Under the pieces are notes generated by a model. That model did no database searches. It was not told where the DNA came from and worked only from the letters and a program-made list of their open reading frames with translations. A stretch of 64,000 bases of DNA, taken from NCBI GenBank assembly GCA_009746045.1, contig RPFO01000082.1, positions 4,027,140 through 4,091,139 of the forward strand, in the 5' to 3' direction. This DNA comes from Mesostigma viride. Its lineage: Eukaryota; Streptophyta; Mesostigmatophyceae; Mesostigmatales; Mesostigmataceae. Below, in pieces: positions 1-11,506 of this stretch (position 1 is the first letter of the stretch; every line of letters starts with the position of its first letter). The position numbers were made by a program, and so were the translations under genes.

Positions 1-131
1 TCTATCAGAGTGGAAGGATGATTTAAATTCAACACGGCAGATCATCCAGCGCCGTGTGTGCATGTACGATTGAGCAGTCAAAATCCTAGGAAGATCAAAG
101 GGTGGGGGGAGGGTTGATAGATGCCATGACC

Positions 132-219
132 CATGCATGCGTTGACACTTGACAAACTCACCCCCCGGCCACGCACAGTACGTGGGGGATTGAGTATGTC
201 AAGTGTCAATACATGCATG
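132..219. repeat. Imperfect hairpin (inverted repeat)
   Basis: Two arms of about 35 bases (132-166 and 184-219) are nearly reverse complementary. The left arm runs from CATGCATGCG through TTGACACTTGACA to a C run; the right arm mirrors it from GGGGG through TGTCAAGTGTCAA to CATGCATG. The loop is under 20 bases. No protein is encoded. It may be a small foldback element or a transposon end, but I saw no second copy in the window. Confidence 0.6.
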
Positions 220-649
220 AGGGTTCATAGCATCTACGCCAAATATCCTGCCATTGCGCTGTGGAGCCTTGATGGCATATTACACCACGTTTACTGCCAC
301 TTGCTGGGCTGGGTCACGTTGTCGATCCTGTGTACCTTAAAATAGCATGCCAAGCTTTCTAATATCCTGTGTACCTTACAATAAAAATATAGAAGAAAAT
401 ACTTCTAGAAAATGGTAAGATGTGTGCATGAGACTGGCAACCTGAATGAACACCAGAGTTTATGCATTGGAGTACATATATACGACCTAGATATATACTA
501 CTATATGTGGTGTATTAAATACTACATGGCATATCAATGTAACTGCACTGGATAATAATCTGAGTGCTGCACCTATTTATCGCTGCAAGGTTGATTAGAC
601 TGACCTGTCCCATGACTGACCACAAGCCCCTGATGTACTAACCCTCCCT

Positions 650-859
650 ATGGCCACTGACCCTGTTGCCAATCACTGCTCTTTAACTGGCCGCCGCCAC
701 TCTCGTCACGTGCAGGCTTCTTCCAATTCCTCGCGCTGCCACTGCTTGAGACATGGGTCAAGGTATGCCCTGCACTCGGAGCATGTTCGCCATGACATTG
801 TCTTGATGAGTGGGCGCTGGGCAACAGTGGTAAAACCTTACATAACCCTCACTTCATGA
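650..859 (+). pseudogene. Tyrosine recombinase C-terminal fragment (DIRS/Crypton-like)
   Basis: A 69-residue open frame contains CLRHGSRYAL, then about 20 residues later MSGRWATV and KPYI. This matches the spacing of the tyrosine-recombinase box II (H-x-L-R-H-G), the G-R-W segment and the catalytic tyrosine region. The same order appears in the better preserved recombinase at 6207-6632, but the sequences differ, so this is another family. No start, no upstream catalytic domain and no RT were found next to it, so I read it as a remnant. Confidence 0.55.
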
Positions 860-2059
860 GGATATATTATTTTGTTTGGGCGGGAATAATGCAGCAAGAT
901 GGGTAGAGTGTGCTTTCTGAGAATATGGCCATGGACAGCTATCATGTCCAGATGACCCATTGAACATTTATGGTTAGGAGTCTGCGACTCAGGCTCATCT
1001 CTGGGTTCAGTACGACACGTTGTCCGTAGGGGAGTACTATTTGGAGGGGCTGTGATTTTTTTTCTGGCGTGTGTGTGGGGGGAGGGGGGGGAAGGGGGGG
1101 GCGGGGGAGGGAAGGGGGGAAAGGCTAGCTGAGAAGACAAACAGAGGCACCAGCACCAGCACCAGCACCAGCAGTAGCGAGGGAGGAGCAGGGGTAGAGG
1201 AGAAGAGGACTAGCAGTTGCAGCGGTAATGAGGAGCTCTGATTAGGGTCCTCGTGCAGGAAACACGGATGGTATAGTATGCCCCACCTCTACAAAAGCGT
1301 TTGTGGCTACTATACAAGCTTGCCATGATCAGCTCGTTTGTGGTGTTTGCGTGCCACTGTGCCACTGACCCGTAGCTGCCCGTCGAGCTCGTATTCCTGC
1401 TCAAGCATCTGTGTTAAGTGCACTGCATGGCTGCGCTCCTGCCTGGCTTGTTTGTATCAGTCCTTAGCGAAGGACCCTGCTGTCCATCCTCAGCAGTGGC
1501 TAACCAATGGGCGCACTACCCTGCTCCAATGCTGCTCTGTGCGCAGGCCTTTCCAAAGTCGTCCCACCTTGTGGCGCATGCGATGGTCAACATCGCGCAT
1601 TGGAAGGAGGAACTAAACGCCATGAGGAAGCTTGAGGGCCAGCAGCCCCATTCTTAGAGGCGGTGTAGTACAAGTTGCTGACCATGCTTGTTGCAGCAAG
1701 TTATAAAAATCTCTATCTGTGCAAGACATGCCCAGCAGCACAGATAGAACGAGCCGGTGTGTAAATATTCAGTCATGTACAGAACGTAAGTGTTAGTTGA
1801 CTTTGTATGGTAGGTCTTGGAGGTCGTTGTCTGGCGCGCAGGTTGCATGCACACGGAGCACATCCTGCAGAAGTGCAGATCCGAAGCCCGTGGATTCAAT
1901 TGTTAGGTGTACATATTTTGGTGACCTGTTTAATCCGTGTTTTTTTACAGCGCAATACATCGCATGGTAGGGTTAGAAGTTAGAACGCGATATATCGCGT
2001 TGTAATCTGACACGTGGCAGACACAGTAGATACGAGATTTTCGGTCTGAAACTCGGGGG
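860..2059. other. Intergenic, no convincing gene
   Basis: The stretch holds a G-rich run (about 1075-1128), a short CAGCAC/CACCAG triplet tract (1145-1175) and two weak plus-strand frames (1338-1657). The 1418-1657 frame has no recognisable motif. I saw no RNA gene or splice-supported exon. The first 130 bases and 220-649 are likewise without an identifiable feature. Confidence 0.5.
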
Positions 2060-2221
2060 ACGGTTGGTGAGCTATGCTCATTTTATCTATGACTAACCTG
2101 CTGAGCGGAGGATGCAACGCCGTATAGCACAAAAAGAGAAAATAGTTTCAGAAAAAATATTTTTTGTGCTGGCACCTGCACCCCAGCCACCCAGGTAGGG
2201 GTTGGCTGGACAGGTGGTTGC

Positions 2222-2229
2222 TATAAAAG
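2222..2229 (+). promoter_or_regulatory. TATA box of the DIRS-like element
   Basis: TATAAAAG lies 109 bases upstream of the gag ATG at 2338. The same box in the same context is kept in the deletion derivative (11774-11781), which suggests a conserved element promoter. Confidence 0.55.
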
Positions 2230-2337
2230 GTGGGCTTCCATTCTAGGGAAGCAGGTTGTTTCTTTTGCCTGAGAACGTCACGTGACCACATCACAAAAAC
2301 AAAACGCAAGATAACACATCAAGCATTATAACCCACC

Positions 2338-3442
2338 ATGACCTCAACAGTGACAGCCCCAGACCAGAATTTCATAGCGAAACTCAAGCAAGCAGCCAAG
2401 GAGGGATGCACCCCAAAGGAGGCCGCCACTGCGGTCCAGAAGATCCTAGGGGAGGGGGTTTGGCTAGAGCGGATCGAGAAGCTCAATCGGGGGCGTGCCA
2501 AGAACGTCGTGGACGTATTGGAGAAAAGGGCGTTTGTCAGCTACTGGGATGGGGAGGAGGCCCTGGCCGATGTGCTAGCAGCGCAACTGGGGGAGGCTAT
2601 TGCAGAGCCGGATCCACCCGTGTCAGCAGGTGCGGTGGGAACTGGGGGTGTTCCCCCTTCGGCAGGTGGAAGCGGAGGGGCGGGGCATGGTGGAGCGGGC
2701 GCTGGGGAGGAGGATGGCGCCCCTGGGGCGATCGACCAGGATGTGGCGGACCTAGACCGAAACATAGGTCGGCTGCTGAGGACCGAGACGGGCTATGCAA
2801 CGCCAGCGGGAGGGCTTCCATCCCGGCCGGGCAACGCCCGCACTGGCGGAGATATTGGCGACCTGATATCGGCCATGTCGAAGCTGCTGGACCAGGCAAA
2901 GACTCCAGCAGCTGCAAGCCCAGCCGCAGCGACGACTGCTGGCAGGCTGGCGCGCACGAAGGGAGTGGCGCTGAGCGGGCATGCAGTGCCGGTCCTGGTG
3001 AGCAACATGCTGGAGGCGGTGCTGCCGGGATGCTGGACTACGCGGAGAGCGTGGGGGGGAAGTCGATCCGTGCATCGTTAATGCTGACGATGCATGGCAG
3101 CTCAGCCAGCGGGGAGAGGCGGATGCTGCTCCTGCAGATGGCAGGAATTCTGGACACGATGGTGACAGAATTTGGCTACTGGGCCACGCCACGCTCCGAA
3201 GTAATTCTGGAGCTGGCAGCAGCCGAGTACCTGGCAAAGCTGATCACGGCATGCCAGCTGGTGGATGTGGGGTCGACGGGTGGAAGGGGACTCCGTCGGC
3301 AATGCTGCCATTCCAGGAGGGTGGAGCAATGCTGGCGTCTCCGGCGGTGCGGGCGGCGATGAGCATGGGGAAGCTGCAGCACAAGCTGGAGCAGGGTCCC
3401 GGCAAGAAGGGGCAGGGCGGCCCGTCCAACAACAACAAGTGA
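2338..3442 (+). pseudogene. Gag-like ORF of the DIRS-like element (frameshifted)
   Basis: It starts at ATG 2338 (context CACCATGACC) and reads MTSTVTAPDQNFIAKLKQAA with a helical, Lys-rich start, then a Gly/Ala-rich linker and an acidic segment (DQDVADLDRNIGRLL). The first frame closes at 3081. Coherent protein continues in a second frame from about 3020 (GGKSIRASLMLTMHGSS, LLQMAGILDTMVTEFGY) and in a third from about 3270 to the stop at 3442, ending in a basic GPGKKGQGGPSNNNK tail. Two frame changes therefore separate one original ORF of roughly 365 residues. The role as nucleocapsid protein is inferred from position upstream of RT and from composition; no zinc knuckle is visible. Confidence 0.55.
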
Positions 3443-3660
3443 GGGAGCGGTGCCTTCTTCCACTACCTCTTCCAGCCCCTGCCACCTCGTGACTGGTGGC
3501 AGCAGGTACGCTCAGGCCGTAGGCGCGATAGGATGAGTCGGGCTTTTAATGCTCGCACACTAGCCTGTCAGACGGTTAGGGCGTTAAACTGGATGGGGGG
3601 GGGGGGCGAGACCCGCCTGCTGTAGATTCAGCCCGTGTGCCCGGGCCTCTGCAGCAGGCG

Positions 3661-5627
3661 GCCCTAGATGGGATCGATGATGCTTGCAGGTCCTTTGTCC
3701 GCCGGAACGGTGGTTCCGTAGCGGCAATGGCAGGATCTGTAGTGGATGGGGTGAATATGCTGAAGGAGCCCCTTACGAACCGTTAGTGGCCGCACGCTTG
3801 GCCTTGCCTGGTCCGGGGGAAGGTGGCCAAGTGGATGTGCTGAACTTACTACCCCCCTCTTGGGGAGCAATTTTGAATGATGAGAGTAGGATGGTACGGA
3901 CGCTGAGCCCAGCAGAGCGGATCTTGCAGAAGTCGATGCGGGATCTCGCGGGGGTGTAGCATGGAGGAGTTCGCGCGGGTTTGCACGGTGTGTGTGGAGA
4001 GGGGGATTTTGGGTGGATTTTTTGAGGAGGAGCCGCCTATGGTGAACGGTACTTTTGGGGTCGGAAAGCCCGACGGCCGTATACGGCTGATTGTGGACAA
4101 CCGGCGTGGCAACATGCCACTACCGGATCCTATGCCCGCTTTTTTACCACACCTTGGCGTGATTTGCGATTTGCCCACGCGCGCTGGGGAGGATGTTTTT
4201 GGGGGCGTATCAGATTTGGATTCGTACTACAACAGACTCCGCCTGCCAGTTTGGATGCGGCGGTACTGTGCGTGGATGCCGGTGTGGTCGGATCTGGTGG
4301 GCCTGAGTGGGGCTCGTCGGAAGGTGTGGCCGTGGATGTTGTGCTGGCCAATGGGAAACAAGCTGGCCGTCGGTGGCCCAGTGTGTGCACCAGTCTGTGT
4401 TGTACCGCTGTGGCCCCAAGCCGCCGTTGGAGGCTAGTCGTGGGCTGAGCATCAACATGTCCGCGCTGATCCTGGTGGCGGAGGCCAACGAGGCGGGGGA
4501 GACCGTCCGGCTGAGGCTGGAGGAGGACCCTGCTGCGCCCTTGGCGCCCTCGCCGTGCTTCGAATCTCGGCAGGATCTGGAAGGTATGCATGCTGTGACG
4601 ATCGATGACCTCCATTTCACCCACTGTGCGTCGGTGGATGGGGTGAATCAGCAGCTAGATCGTGTTCAGGCTGCCTACGCCGCTGTTGGGCTGGTGCAGA
4701 AGTCTGACAAGGTGGTACGGGCGACAGCAGAGCAGACTGGTGTGCAGGCGGTGGGTGTCATTCACCAAAAGATGGTGACGTGGTGCCTGTTCCTGAGCGT
4801 GTGGTGGCAGTTATCGCTGCTACTCATAGAATCTTAGATCGCGGGTTTACATACTACCGCGAACTTAGTTCTGTGCTTGGGAAGTGGGTGTGGATGCATC
4901 TGCTGTGCCGCCCCATGCTTTCGGTGTGGTCTGAGACGTACCGGCTGCTAGCAGCCATGAATGCCTCCCCTGCCTGGGCGCCGCTGGCGCCTCCCTGCGG
5001 GGGCCCGCCAGGAGCTTCAGGCGGCGATCGACCTGGCCCCCTTTGTGAGGGCTGCCAGGGCCCGGCCCCTTTCTGACCGGGTCGTCGCAAGTGATGCGAG
5101 CAGTTCCGGCGGTGGGGTGGTCTACAGGGACCTGCGTGGGGCCGATTGCGCTGCCCGGCTGGCGACCCGGCGCAAAGCGCGGGGGTGGTGGACGACAGCC
5201 TTAACGTCTGGGGAGGACTGGGACCTGGAGCGCATGGAGAAGGGGGATTACAGCCTGCTGCCGGGATAGTGGCCACTGGCATACGGCACTGTCCTACAGG
5301 TGGCGGGGCCGGCAGCCTCACCACATCAACGTCAAGGAGGCCATTGCTGCAACGCAGGGGGTCGAGTGGTCGTGCCGTACCAAGGCGTGTCGAGGTAAGC
5401 GAGTCGTCCGGCTCGTGGACTCTAGCAGTGCTGTGGTGGGGGCGTTTGTCAGAGCCGGGCAGTCGTCTTCCTACCGCCTCAACCAGCTGGTTCGGCGCTA
5501 CTGCGCTCTGTCACTGGCTGTGCATGGCGACATGCAGAGCCACTGGGTCTGGGTGGCTACCGACCACAACCCAGCTGACAAGCCAGTGAGGCCAGTCGGC
5601 GTGGCGTTAATTGGATTCCTGACTTGA
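3661..5627 (+). pseudogene. Reverse transcriptase-RNase H of the DIRS-like element (broken)
   Basis: RT fingers/palm: ERGILGGFFEE, then VGKPDGRIRLIVDNRRGN (3961-4130) and SDLDSYYNRLRLPVW (4210-4257), the DIRS/Pao style of boxes. The catalytic aspartate pair appears as AVTIDDLHFTH near 4590-4620 in another frame. A thumb/connection-like segment (LGKWVWMHLLCRPMLSVWS) follows, then RNase H-like VASDASSSGGGVVY (about 5085-5125), LVDSSSAVVGAFVRAG and the terminal ATDHNPADKPVRP (5413-5600). Several stops and frame changes occur (e.g. at 4437 and 5269), so no intact enzyme is encoded. Function is taken from family motifs. Confidence 0.75.
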
Positions 5628-5633
5628 CCCGGT

Positions 5634-6632
5634 GTGGTGACGTGCAATGTCCCAACCCTGGGCCTGAGGAGGGGGCGCGACGTCCTCGGGACTTGGCATG
5701 CTTTCGGAGGGCACACTTCAACCCTGTGTCTACCTTGCCAGGCTGCGTTCCGGTGCGCGGCGGCTGTCTACGTGGCGTGGGCGCCACCTGGCCCCGTCGA
5801 CCCAGCTGACGTGGAGGCCATTTTCTGTGAGTGGATTTCTGCTGTCTACCATGCCAGAGGGGGGCGGGGGCGTACCTTATGCCAGCACGCCAAGGCCTGT
5901 CTGCACCTGTACTGCCCCGACATTGTTCGGAATTGGGTACATACTGGCGAACCGCCTGCTAGCAGGTTGGCAGCAGCTTAATTGTTCCGGCTGTCAGCCC
6001 TCCGCCTATGCCCTGGCGCCTTTGCTATTTCACTGCCCTGTTGCTAGTTTCGCGCCGACAGGTGCATTTGAGTGCGTTGATTATTATTGCTTTCCAGCAG
6101 TATGTATACGCATTAGCGAGGCGCTAGCCGGACTGCGGGTTCGGGATGTGGCTCATCCTGGCCACTCCCTTCTCGAGCCAGGGCCCACGGTCGGTGCCCT
6201 TGTCAGTTGACTGCTGCGCAACCCCAAGACTGCGCAGGGGGCGGCACGTCCTTGTCCGGGATCCACTTTCTTAATTTGTGGCTCCTGCGACGCCTGACGG
6301 CTGGCCAACCCCCGGATGCATTTCTTTTTCCGGGTTTAACGTACAGCCAGGCTAGGCAGCAGTGGGAAGCTGTGCAGGCCTGCATGGGCATCCCGGGGAT
6401 GTTTTCCTTTCACAGCCTCCGGCATGGAGGGGCGGCGCACGACGCCCTCGCTGGCGAGTCGCCGGAGGCCATCCAGCTGCGCGGCCGGTGGGCTTCGGCC
6501 GTCCCGGTCACGCGCTACATTGGCCTCCACTGCAGCCTCCTGGGGCGAGACATCCCGCCCGCCCTCTGGGCTCAGGCCCTGGGTTTTGACCCAGCGGCCT
6601 TTCGGCGCCACTTCGGTGGCGTCGAGTTTTGA
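5634..6632 (+). pseudogene. Tyrosine recombinase of the DIRS-like element
   Basis: The N-terminal half is split over two frames (5634-5981 and 5698-6210), with a predicted core-binding helix region and VRISEALAGLRVRDV, the segment that normally carries the first catalytic Arg. The C-terminal half is intact in one frame (6207-6632): FLFPGLTYSQAR, then FHSLRHGGAAHDAL (H-x-L-R box), LRGRWAS and TRYIGLH with the likely nucleophile Tyr, ending with stop TGA. This enzyme would integrate circular cDNA without a target duplication. The break between the halves makes this copy doubtful as an active enzyme. Confidence 0.75.
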
Positions 6633-7398
6633 CTTCTTCCAGTTTTCATCTCTCGTCTTTTAGCTATATCAACTGACCTCACCCTTGTGTGGGAGGTCAC
6701 GGGGGAAATGGTTTAACAAACCCGGCGAGGGTGAACCTGGGTTGGGACAAAGTACCCCCATAGCTAGGTAGTTTAAGTTTTCTTTTTTGCATGTCCTACG
6801 TATTTTCGGCTGTTTGCCATGTAAGGAGATGTGGGTAGAGCAGGGGCACAGCTGCTGTGGGCTCAGCCCACAGCAATTAAAAAGATTTGCAGGGCTGGGC
6901 CCTGCAAATTCACATAGTGTGCTCACCCTAGCATACAGATGGCCGTGTTGCCATCTGGTAGATTAATTAATTAATTAATTAGAAACATAACTCCGTTGGG
7001 AGTATATGTAGCACATATCCCTGAGAAGGGGCATATGGCTTTTAATACATTCTGGGCTACTTCATGCCAGGATGGGAATGTAAGCTACCCTTGCTCTAGG
7101 TGCACCAAGGCACCTGCACCCTCATGATCTATCACGCTATGCCCAGCTAAGGGGGGGAGCATGTCATGTGGGGGAAGATCATCATAGCTATACAAGAGCT
7201 AGGGCATGGCTTCTCAGCAGAGAGTGACTCCCTGCATGGGCACTGCATAATACAATAAAGCTAGGCATCATCTGGAGGGTGGCTCATCATAGGCACACAT
7301 GTACATGACTAAAAATGCTAGGCCTCAGCCTGGTATAGTGCCTGTAGTAGGCGGGCATGTACAAGGCCACTGTCTAACTATTCTACACTACTGCTGCT

Positions 7399-10300
7399 GT
7401 ATTCCCCTAGGCTGGGGCTTCTGGAGTCGCTGGGGCCGCGGTGGTCGAGGGGGTCGCCTGCCAGGGCTCATGTGGCCGACGTACATAGATGGCTGCCCCC
7501 TTCCAGTACACCGGCTGGCCCGCCTTGGTCTGCCGGAGCTGGAGGTAGGTCGGCCATAGCTCCCGTCGCCATTGTTGCTGCGGCGGCCAGGGTCAAGTCG
7601 TCGTCAAGGGTGAAGGGAGTTTTCTCGAGCCGCTTGCGGCGTCTGAGAAACGAAATCTTGTCCGGTGGGCTCTCAAAGATGAGAAGAAGCGGAGGCGCCT
7701 CGGCCTTACCCCGCGCGTGGGGGAGGCGGTGGGCGGTCAGCTTAATCTCACCAATTAAGGAGGCCCATGCGTGCAAGGATTTTGCTCTCAAGCGCACGTG
7801 CAAGCTTCGCGGAATTCTCACCTTCCTCCATGTCGAAGTTCTTGACGATGACGTTGAGGCTGCGCTTGGCGAGCTCGGCCTCCTCGCGGAGGTCAAGCGT
7901 CTGCCGCTGGAGCTGGGCTGTGACGGCGGAGGTGGTGGAGGTGGTATGTTGCTTAACCCTTAAACTGTACTGAGTCCGTTTTCGTGGCGCCAGTTGAACT
8001 CGCGCCACTCTAACGGACTGAGTTTGTGGCAGAACCAGGCGCCGCGCCAATAATAATTTAACGGTCAAACCTGGGGGGATCGAAAGATCTAGACGTAAGC
8101 TATGCCTGGCGCTATTCAGACCGTATTTTGGACACCTGGCCAGGGAGATATGCTTGAGCAAAGTTAGGGGGGTACCATGGTCCAACGGGACCGACGTGCA
8201 TGAAAAATATTGACGCGCACGGCTATGGCGGTGCACGCAACTGACTGGTACGAGAGAATGGCTTGACATAATGGACTCAAATTTTGTAGGCATGATTTTC
8301 AAGTCCTAAAAACGTTTTATCCCCAGCCATGGAACGTTTGAAGATGCGTAGATGGGTCATCGGGGTGCTGGTCGGCGCAGCAAATCATGTCAGCGGCCAG
8401 GCGGTGACAGTGCGAGTGCTGCATGTTGCTAGGCGGAAATTTTCGAGGTATTTGCGCATGGATAAACCTTTGACGTTGTTCCCAACCAGATTTGCTAGAA
8501 TTGGCAGCCAGGAAAGGCTCGAGGCTACGTCCATGAATCGGGCGTGCTGGCTCCCGCAGGAAAGGTAATCTGCTGTTCCGACCTGGTACGTTCTAGCCTC
8601 CTAGCGTGTTCCGTTAACCGTATATGGTTGTATTATCGTTTATAACTAATATCAGGGTTATAATCGAGGGCTTGTGATTGTCATTTTGTTGTTTTGCTCC
8701 CTCTACGCATCGGCTTGTCATAGTTGTGGAATACCATCAGGTCAAGCAGATTTTGGACCATGTTTGGTCGCTGTTAGCTGAGGCTGCAACGGAAATAGCG
8801 TGATAACGGTTGGTATTGGTTAGTAATATGGTAAAGGTGATTACCCAATGCTTTTCCTGGCTCAAACAGCCCGAGACAAGTTCTTTTCTGACCAGTTTTA
8901 GGCATGGCTTCTTGTTTTGCTGGCCAACGCCCACCTTCTGATTTTGCATCCATTGCATGTGACAAACATGGAGATACCCAATACCTGTTTGCATGGAAGC
9001 ATTACCAACTTGTTCATTTTGTTTTCTTTATTGTTGCAAGAACGTGGAGGTGTTTTGTCATTCATCGGGTGGGTTAGTGATGTAGCTCCTTGCCACCCCT
9101 TTGACGCGCGCTTGAGGCCTTGATTAATGAGCCTTTCACCTATTTTTTAGCATGGTCTTGTGTCTTATATGCTGGCTTATCTCAGCTTCCACGCTGGGCC
9201 AGTGGCTGGCCTCGACGACGACGACGCCCGCCGCCAGCGTGCCATGCAGCCCTTGTCAGCCCGCAGCCCGGCTGGCCGCGCATGGGCTGAGGCCAATGGC
9301 CGCACGACCCGCACGTTGGCAGCTGGCACCCAGCTGACAGGGCCTTGTAGGAGGCAGGATCTGCGCACCCAGAGGCGCAATCCGTAGTTTGGCACATAGC
9401 CAGGTAGCCCAATTGACAGTTAGCTACACCCTTGGCTAGTCTTGCGCTATGTATACCGCACGCGCGCGCTAGTGCCATTTTGGCCCCTTGCGGCATGTTG
9501 GCATGTGTTATATGGCATGGTCTCTTGTTTTATCACCTGGGTATGGTGCATGATGCCCTATTGGGCATCCCTTGTTGTTTCATGCCAATTGGAATAAAGT
9601 TTTGTGTTGTTATGCTACCATTTATACCCCTGCCAGCTGGCACCGTTATAACGGTGCCAGCTGGCTTTGGCCATTTTGTAGCTAGCGTCCACAGTTTTGT
9701 GACATTTCATGTTGTGAATGCATTGATGGCATGTCTATGATTATAATAACCTGCCTTTAAAAGGCCAGGGCCAACTGATTTGTGTAAATGGTCGATAATG
9801 CATTATATATGTCTCCAACCCCATGTGCACTGTACCCCCCTGAGGGGGGTGCTATTTTTAGCAGGTGTAGGGCATGGATATGTGACCAACCAAATTTCCC
9901 AAACATTATTTGATATAAAAGCATCCTTGGTTCCAAGGGTGGGCCAGAAAATGTTATTTGGCTAGTTACTCTCAGGCGCACAAAGATACCCAAACTCAGT
10001 CCGTTCTCGTGGTTCGAGTTTTGACAGTTGAAGGGTTAAGCATGTCCGCCCAGGTCGTGATGGGAGGAGCATCGCCAGCCAGGCCAGCAGGGGCTGGCTT
10101 GGCGGCAATGTCCTTTACTGCCTGGGCGGTGAGGCCGGCGGTGTTCTGCAGGACCTCGATAGCGATGGCATTATCCTTAAGACGCTGGTCGATGTCGCGG
10201 AGCTGGGCGGTGATGGCGTCGGAGGTGGGGGTGGTGGCGGTGGAGGAGGCGAGGAGGGTGGAGGTGGCGGTGGAGATGGATGGGGGCCGGGAGCTCAGCA

Positions 10301-10472
10301 GCCAGCGTGCCGCCCATTGCCGCCACATCTGTGGCAAGGGGGGTCACGTGCTGCTCGAAAGCTTCCTTAAGGAGGGCGCGGACGATGGATTCTGTCGCAA
10401 CGGTGGGGGGCGGTGGTGGGGGGCCCAGATCTCGACGTCGGAGCGCCCGAGGAGGGAGCAGAGGGCGAATTA
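7399..10472 (-). pseudogene. LINE ORF1-like protein gene, split by a transposon
   Basis: The minus-strand 5' part (10472-10040) encodes LLKEAFEQHVTPLATDVAA, then in another frame DAITAQLRDIDQRLKDNA and ITTWADML. The 3' part (7952-7399) resumes at KQHTTSTTSAVTAQLQRQ, followed by a coiled-coil segment and a basic domain. At the matching point the plus copy at 15667-16491 reads ADMLKQHTTS without a break, so the split is exactly an insertion. A further frame change lies in the Pro-rich linker near 10290. An RNA-binding chaperone role is inferred from resemblance to LINE ORF1 proteins. Confidence 0.7.
7953..10039. mobile_element. TTAA-flanked DNA transposon, non-autonomous (piggyBac-type), copy 1
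   Basis: TTAA at 7953-7956 and 10036-10039 flank a 2079-bp body with inverted ends CCCTTAAACTGT (left) and CCCTTCAACTGT (reverse complement of right). The uninterrupted homologous site at 15955-15970 has a single TTAA, so the TTAA is a target duplication. This target and a CCC terminus are typical of piggyBac. Subterminal GGACTGAGT/ACTCAGTCC motifs occur at both sides. No open frame resembles a transposase; the small frames inside (e.g. 8329-8568, 9432-9740) show no motif. Confidence 0.8.
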
Positions 10473-10690
10473 AGGGGACATGACACATTGAAAGTGCACT
10501 TTTCTGGAAAACAGACCTGTGCATGGGATAAAAATCCAGTTATGCTTGGGAACCATAAATATGTGAAAAAAAAAAATTTCCAGCCACTTGGGGGTGGTAC
10601 TACCCCCCAGCATGACCCAGTAGTAGACACATGCAAAAATTTCAGTGATGACATTTATACTAGGCCTAGGGTGGGAATTTCACTCTCACA
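10470..10690. mobile_element. End fragment of a TTAA-type element (GGGGACATGACAC end)
   Basis: TTAA followed by GGGGACATGACAC and about 150 bases that match, in reverse complement, the segments at 15515-15592 and 16945-17007. Shared landmarks are a CTTTTCTGGAAA stretch, ATAAAAATCCAGTTATG, an A run and CCACTTGGGGGTG. This copy is not interrupted at the point where the 15593-16935 retroelement is inserted in the other copy, so it shows the empty site. I found no matching right end before 12.0 kb. Confidence 0.6.
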
Positions 10691-11118
10691 AAGTTTGAGC
10701 TGGGGCTATTCATGCGGCCAACTCGCGGGAGATCCTCGACGGGGTCAGCAGGCTGACCGCCTGGCCAGCGGCCGCGGTTGTGGGAGCACAGGTACAAGCA
10801 CAGGTCCATAAGCGAGGCGTACGTGCCGAAAAACGCGTCTTCCATGACTGAGACTCCTAGACCGCGTTTCCAGAAGCCATATGCGTTGATGTCAAAGGCG
10901 ATCTCGTCCCAGTGCAGCTCGGCAGAGCGGCTGCGCTTGGGCTCTGGCGGTGCAGATGGCGAGGCAAGCCCGGGGGGCTGGGCGAGCACCAGTGCACGAC
11001 TAGTGTCACCGCTGCCTGCCGGACCGGATGGCGAAGCTGCAGCCGGAGCTGCAGACGTATTTTCATTGCCGAGCGTAGCCGCCAGGCTGCGTTGCGTCGA
11101 GGCGCGTTTGTTCGCCAT
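10666..11118 (-). CDS. Hypothetical protein, unrecognised
   Basis: A 150-residue minus-strand ORF starts MANKRASTQRSLAATLG. It has a basic start, an Ala/Pro/Ser-rich middle and a more ordered stretch (AELHWDEIAFDINAYGF, LMDLCLYLCSHNRGRWPGG), then runs into the repeat end at 10690. The residue mix looks protein-like up to about position 140. It could be a first exon of an element-encoded protein, because it lies just inside a TTAA-type end, or a host gene fragment. I recognise no domain. Confidence 0.35.
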   Translation of the reverse strand: MANKRASTQRSLAATLGNENTSAAPAAASPSGPAGSGDTSRALVLAQPPGLASPSAPPEPKRSRSAELHWDEIAFDINAYGFWKRGLGVSVMEDAFFGTYASLMDLCLYLCSHNRGRWPGGQPADPVEDLPRVGRMNSPSSNFVRVKFPP

Positions 11119-11506
11119 ATATTGCGTATTAGCGTCGGAAAATTATAGCAGCATGTGCGTCGTAGAAAGACGCATCGATTGTGATATCCACGGCTAAATT
11201 CGGTGCTCAAACGTGAAAGTTATGAGCTCCGCTGTCAGCCATGGCTACCTCGTGGCTCGTCGATGGATGGATGGATGATATATGTCTGGTAGATATGTCT
11301 GTGTTATTCCACCGTATATATATTAAAAATATAATTACTTACAGCAGAGTGAAATCACTCAAACCAAAGCAAACGCCCAGCTATAAACCTATATACAGAG
11401 CCATGTCAAAGCTCTATACTACGATAAGACCAATGGAAACGCCTAACGGGAGGAACCTAATAGCCCTGCTGCACCGCAAAATCAGCCCGCGTACGGCGGA
11501 GCATGA

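Larger units (their letters stand above)
2060..6963 (+). mobile_element. DIRS-like tyrosine-recombinase retrotransposon (degenerate)
   Basis: Order on the plus strand: gag-like region (2338-3442), RT plus RNase H (3661-5627), tyrosine recombinase (5634-6632). There is no DDE integrase and no LTR, which is the DIRS arrangement. Both ends recur in a deletion derivative at 11618-11946, which gives independent support for the boundaries: left near GAGCTATGCTC (about 2069), right near CCATCTGGTAGA (about 6962). The left end carries a conserved inverted repeat AGCACAAAAA...TTTTTGTGCT (about 2129-2171) and a TATA box. All three coding regions need frame changes, so this copy is probably dead. Its right end is directly followed by the tail of a minus-strand non-LTR element. 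Confidence 0.8.
6964..10472 (-). mobile_element. ORF1-only non-LTR element, minus copy (interrupted)
   Basis: Read on the minus strand: ORF1 (10472 to 10040 and 7952 to 7399), then about 430 bases of 3' untranslated sequence, ending near TCCCAACGGAGTTATGTTT and an (AATT)n tail at about 6964. The same 3' sequence occurs in direct orientation at 16490-16935. No endonuclease or RT is present. A TTAA-flanked DNA element (7953-10039) splits it. The 5' side meets another repeat end at TTAA near 10470. I infer a non-autonomous element moved in trans by a LINE. Confidence 0.75.

Noticed and set aside
2319-3485. Minus-strand Pro/Ala/Ser frames over the DIRS gag region
   Set aside because: They are shadows of the GC-rich plus-strand gag frame.
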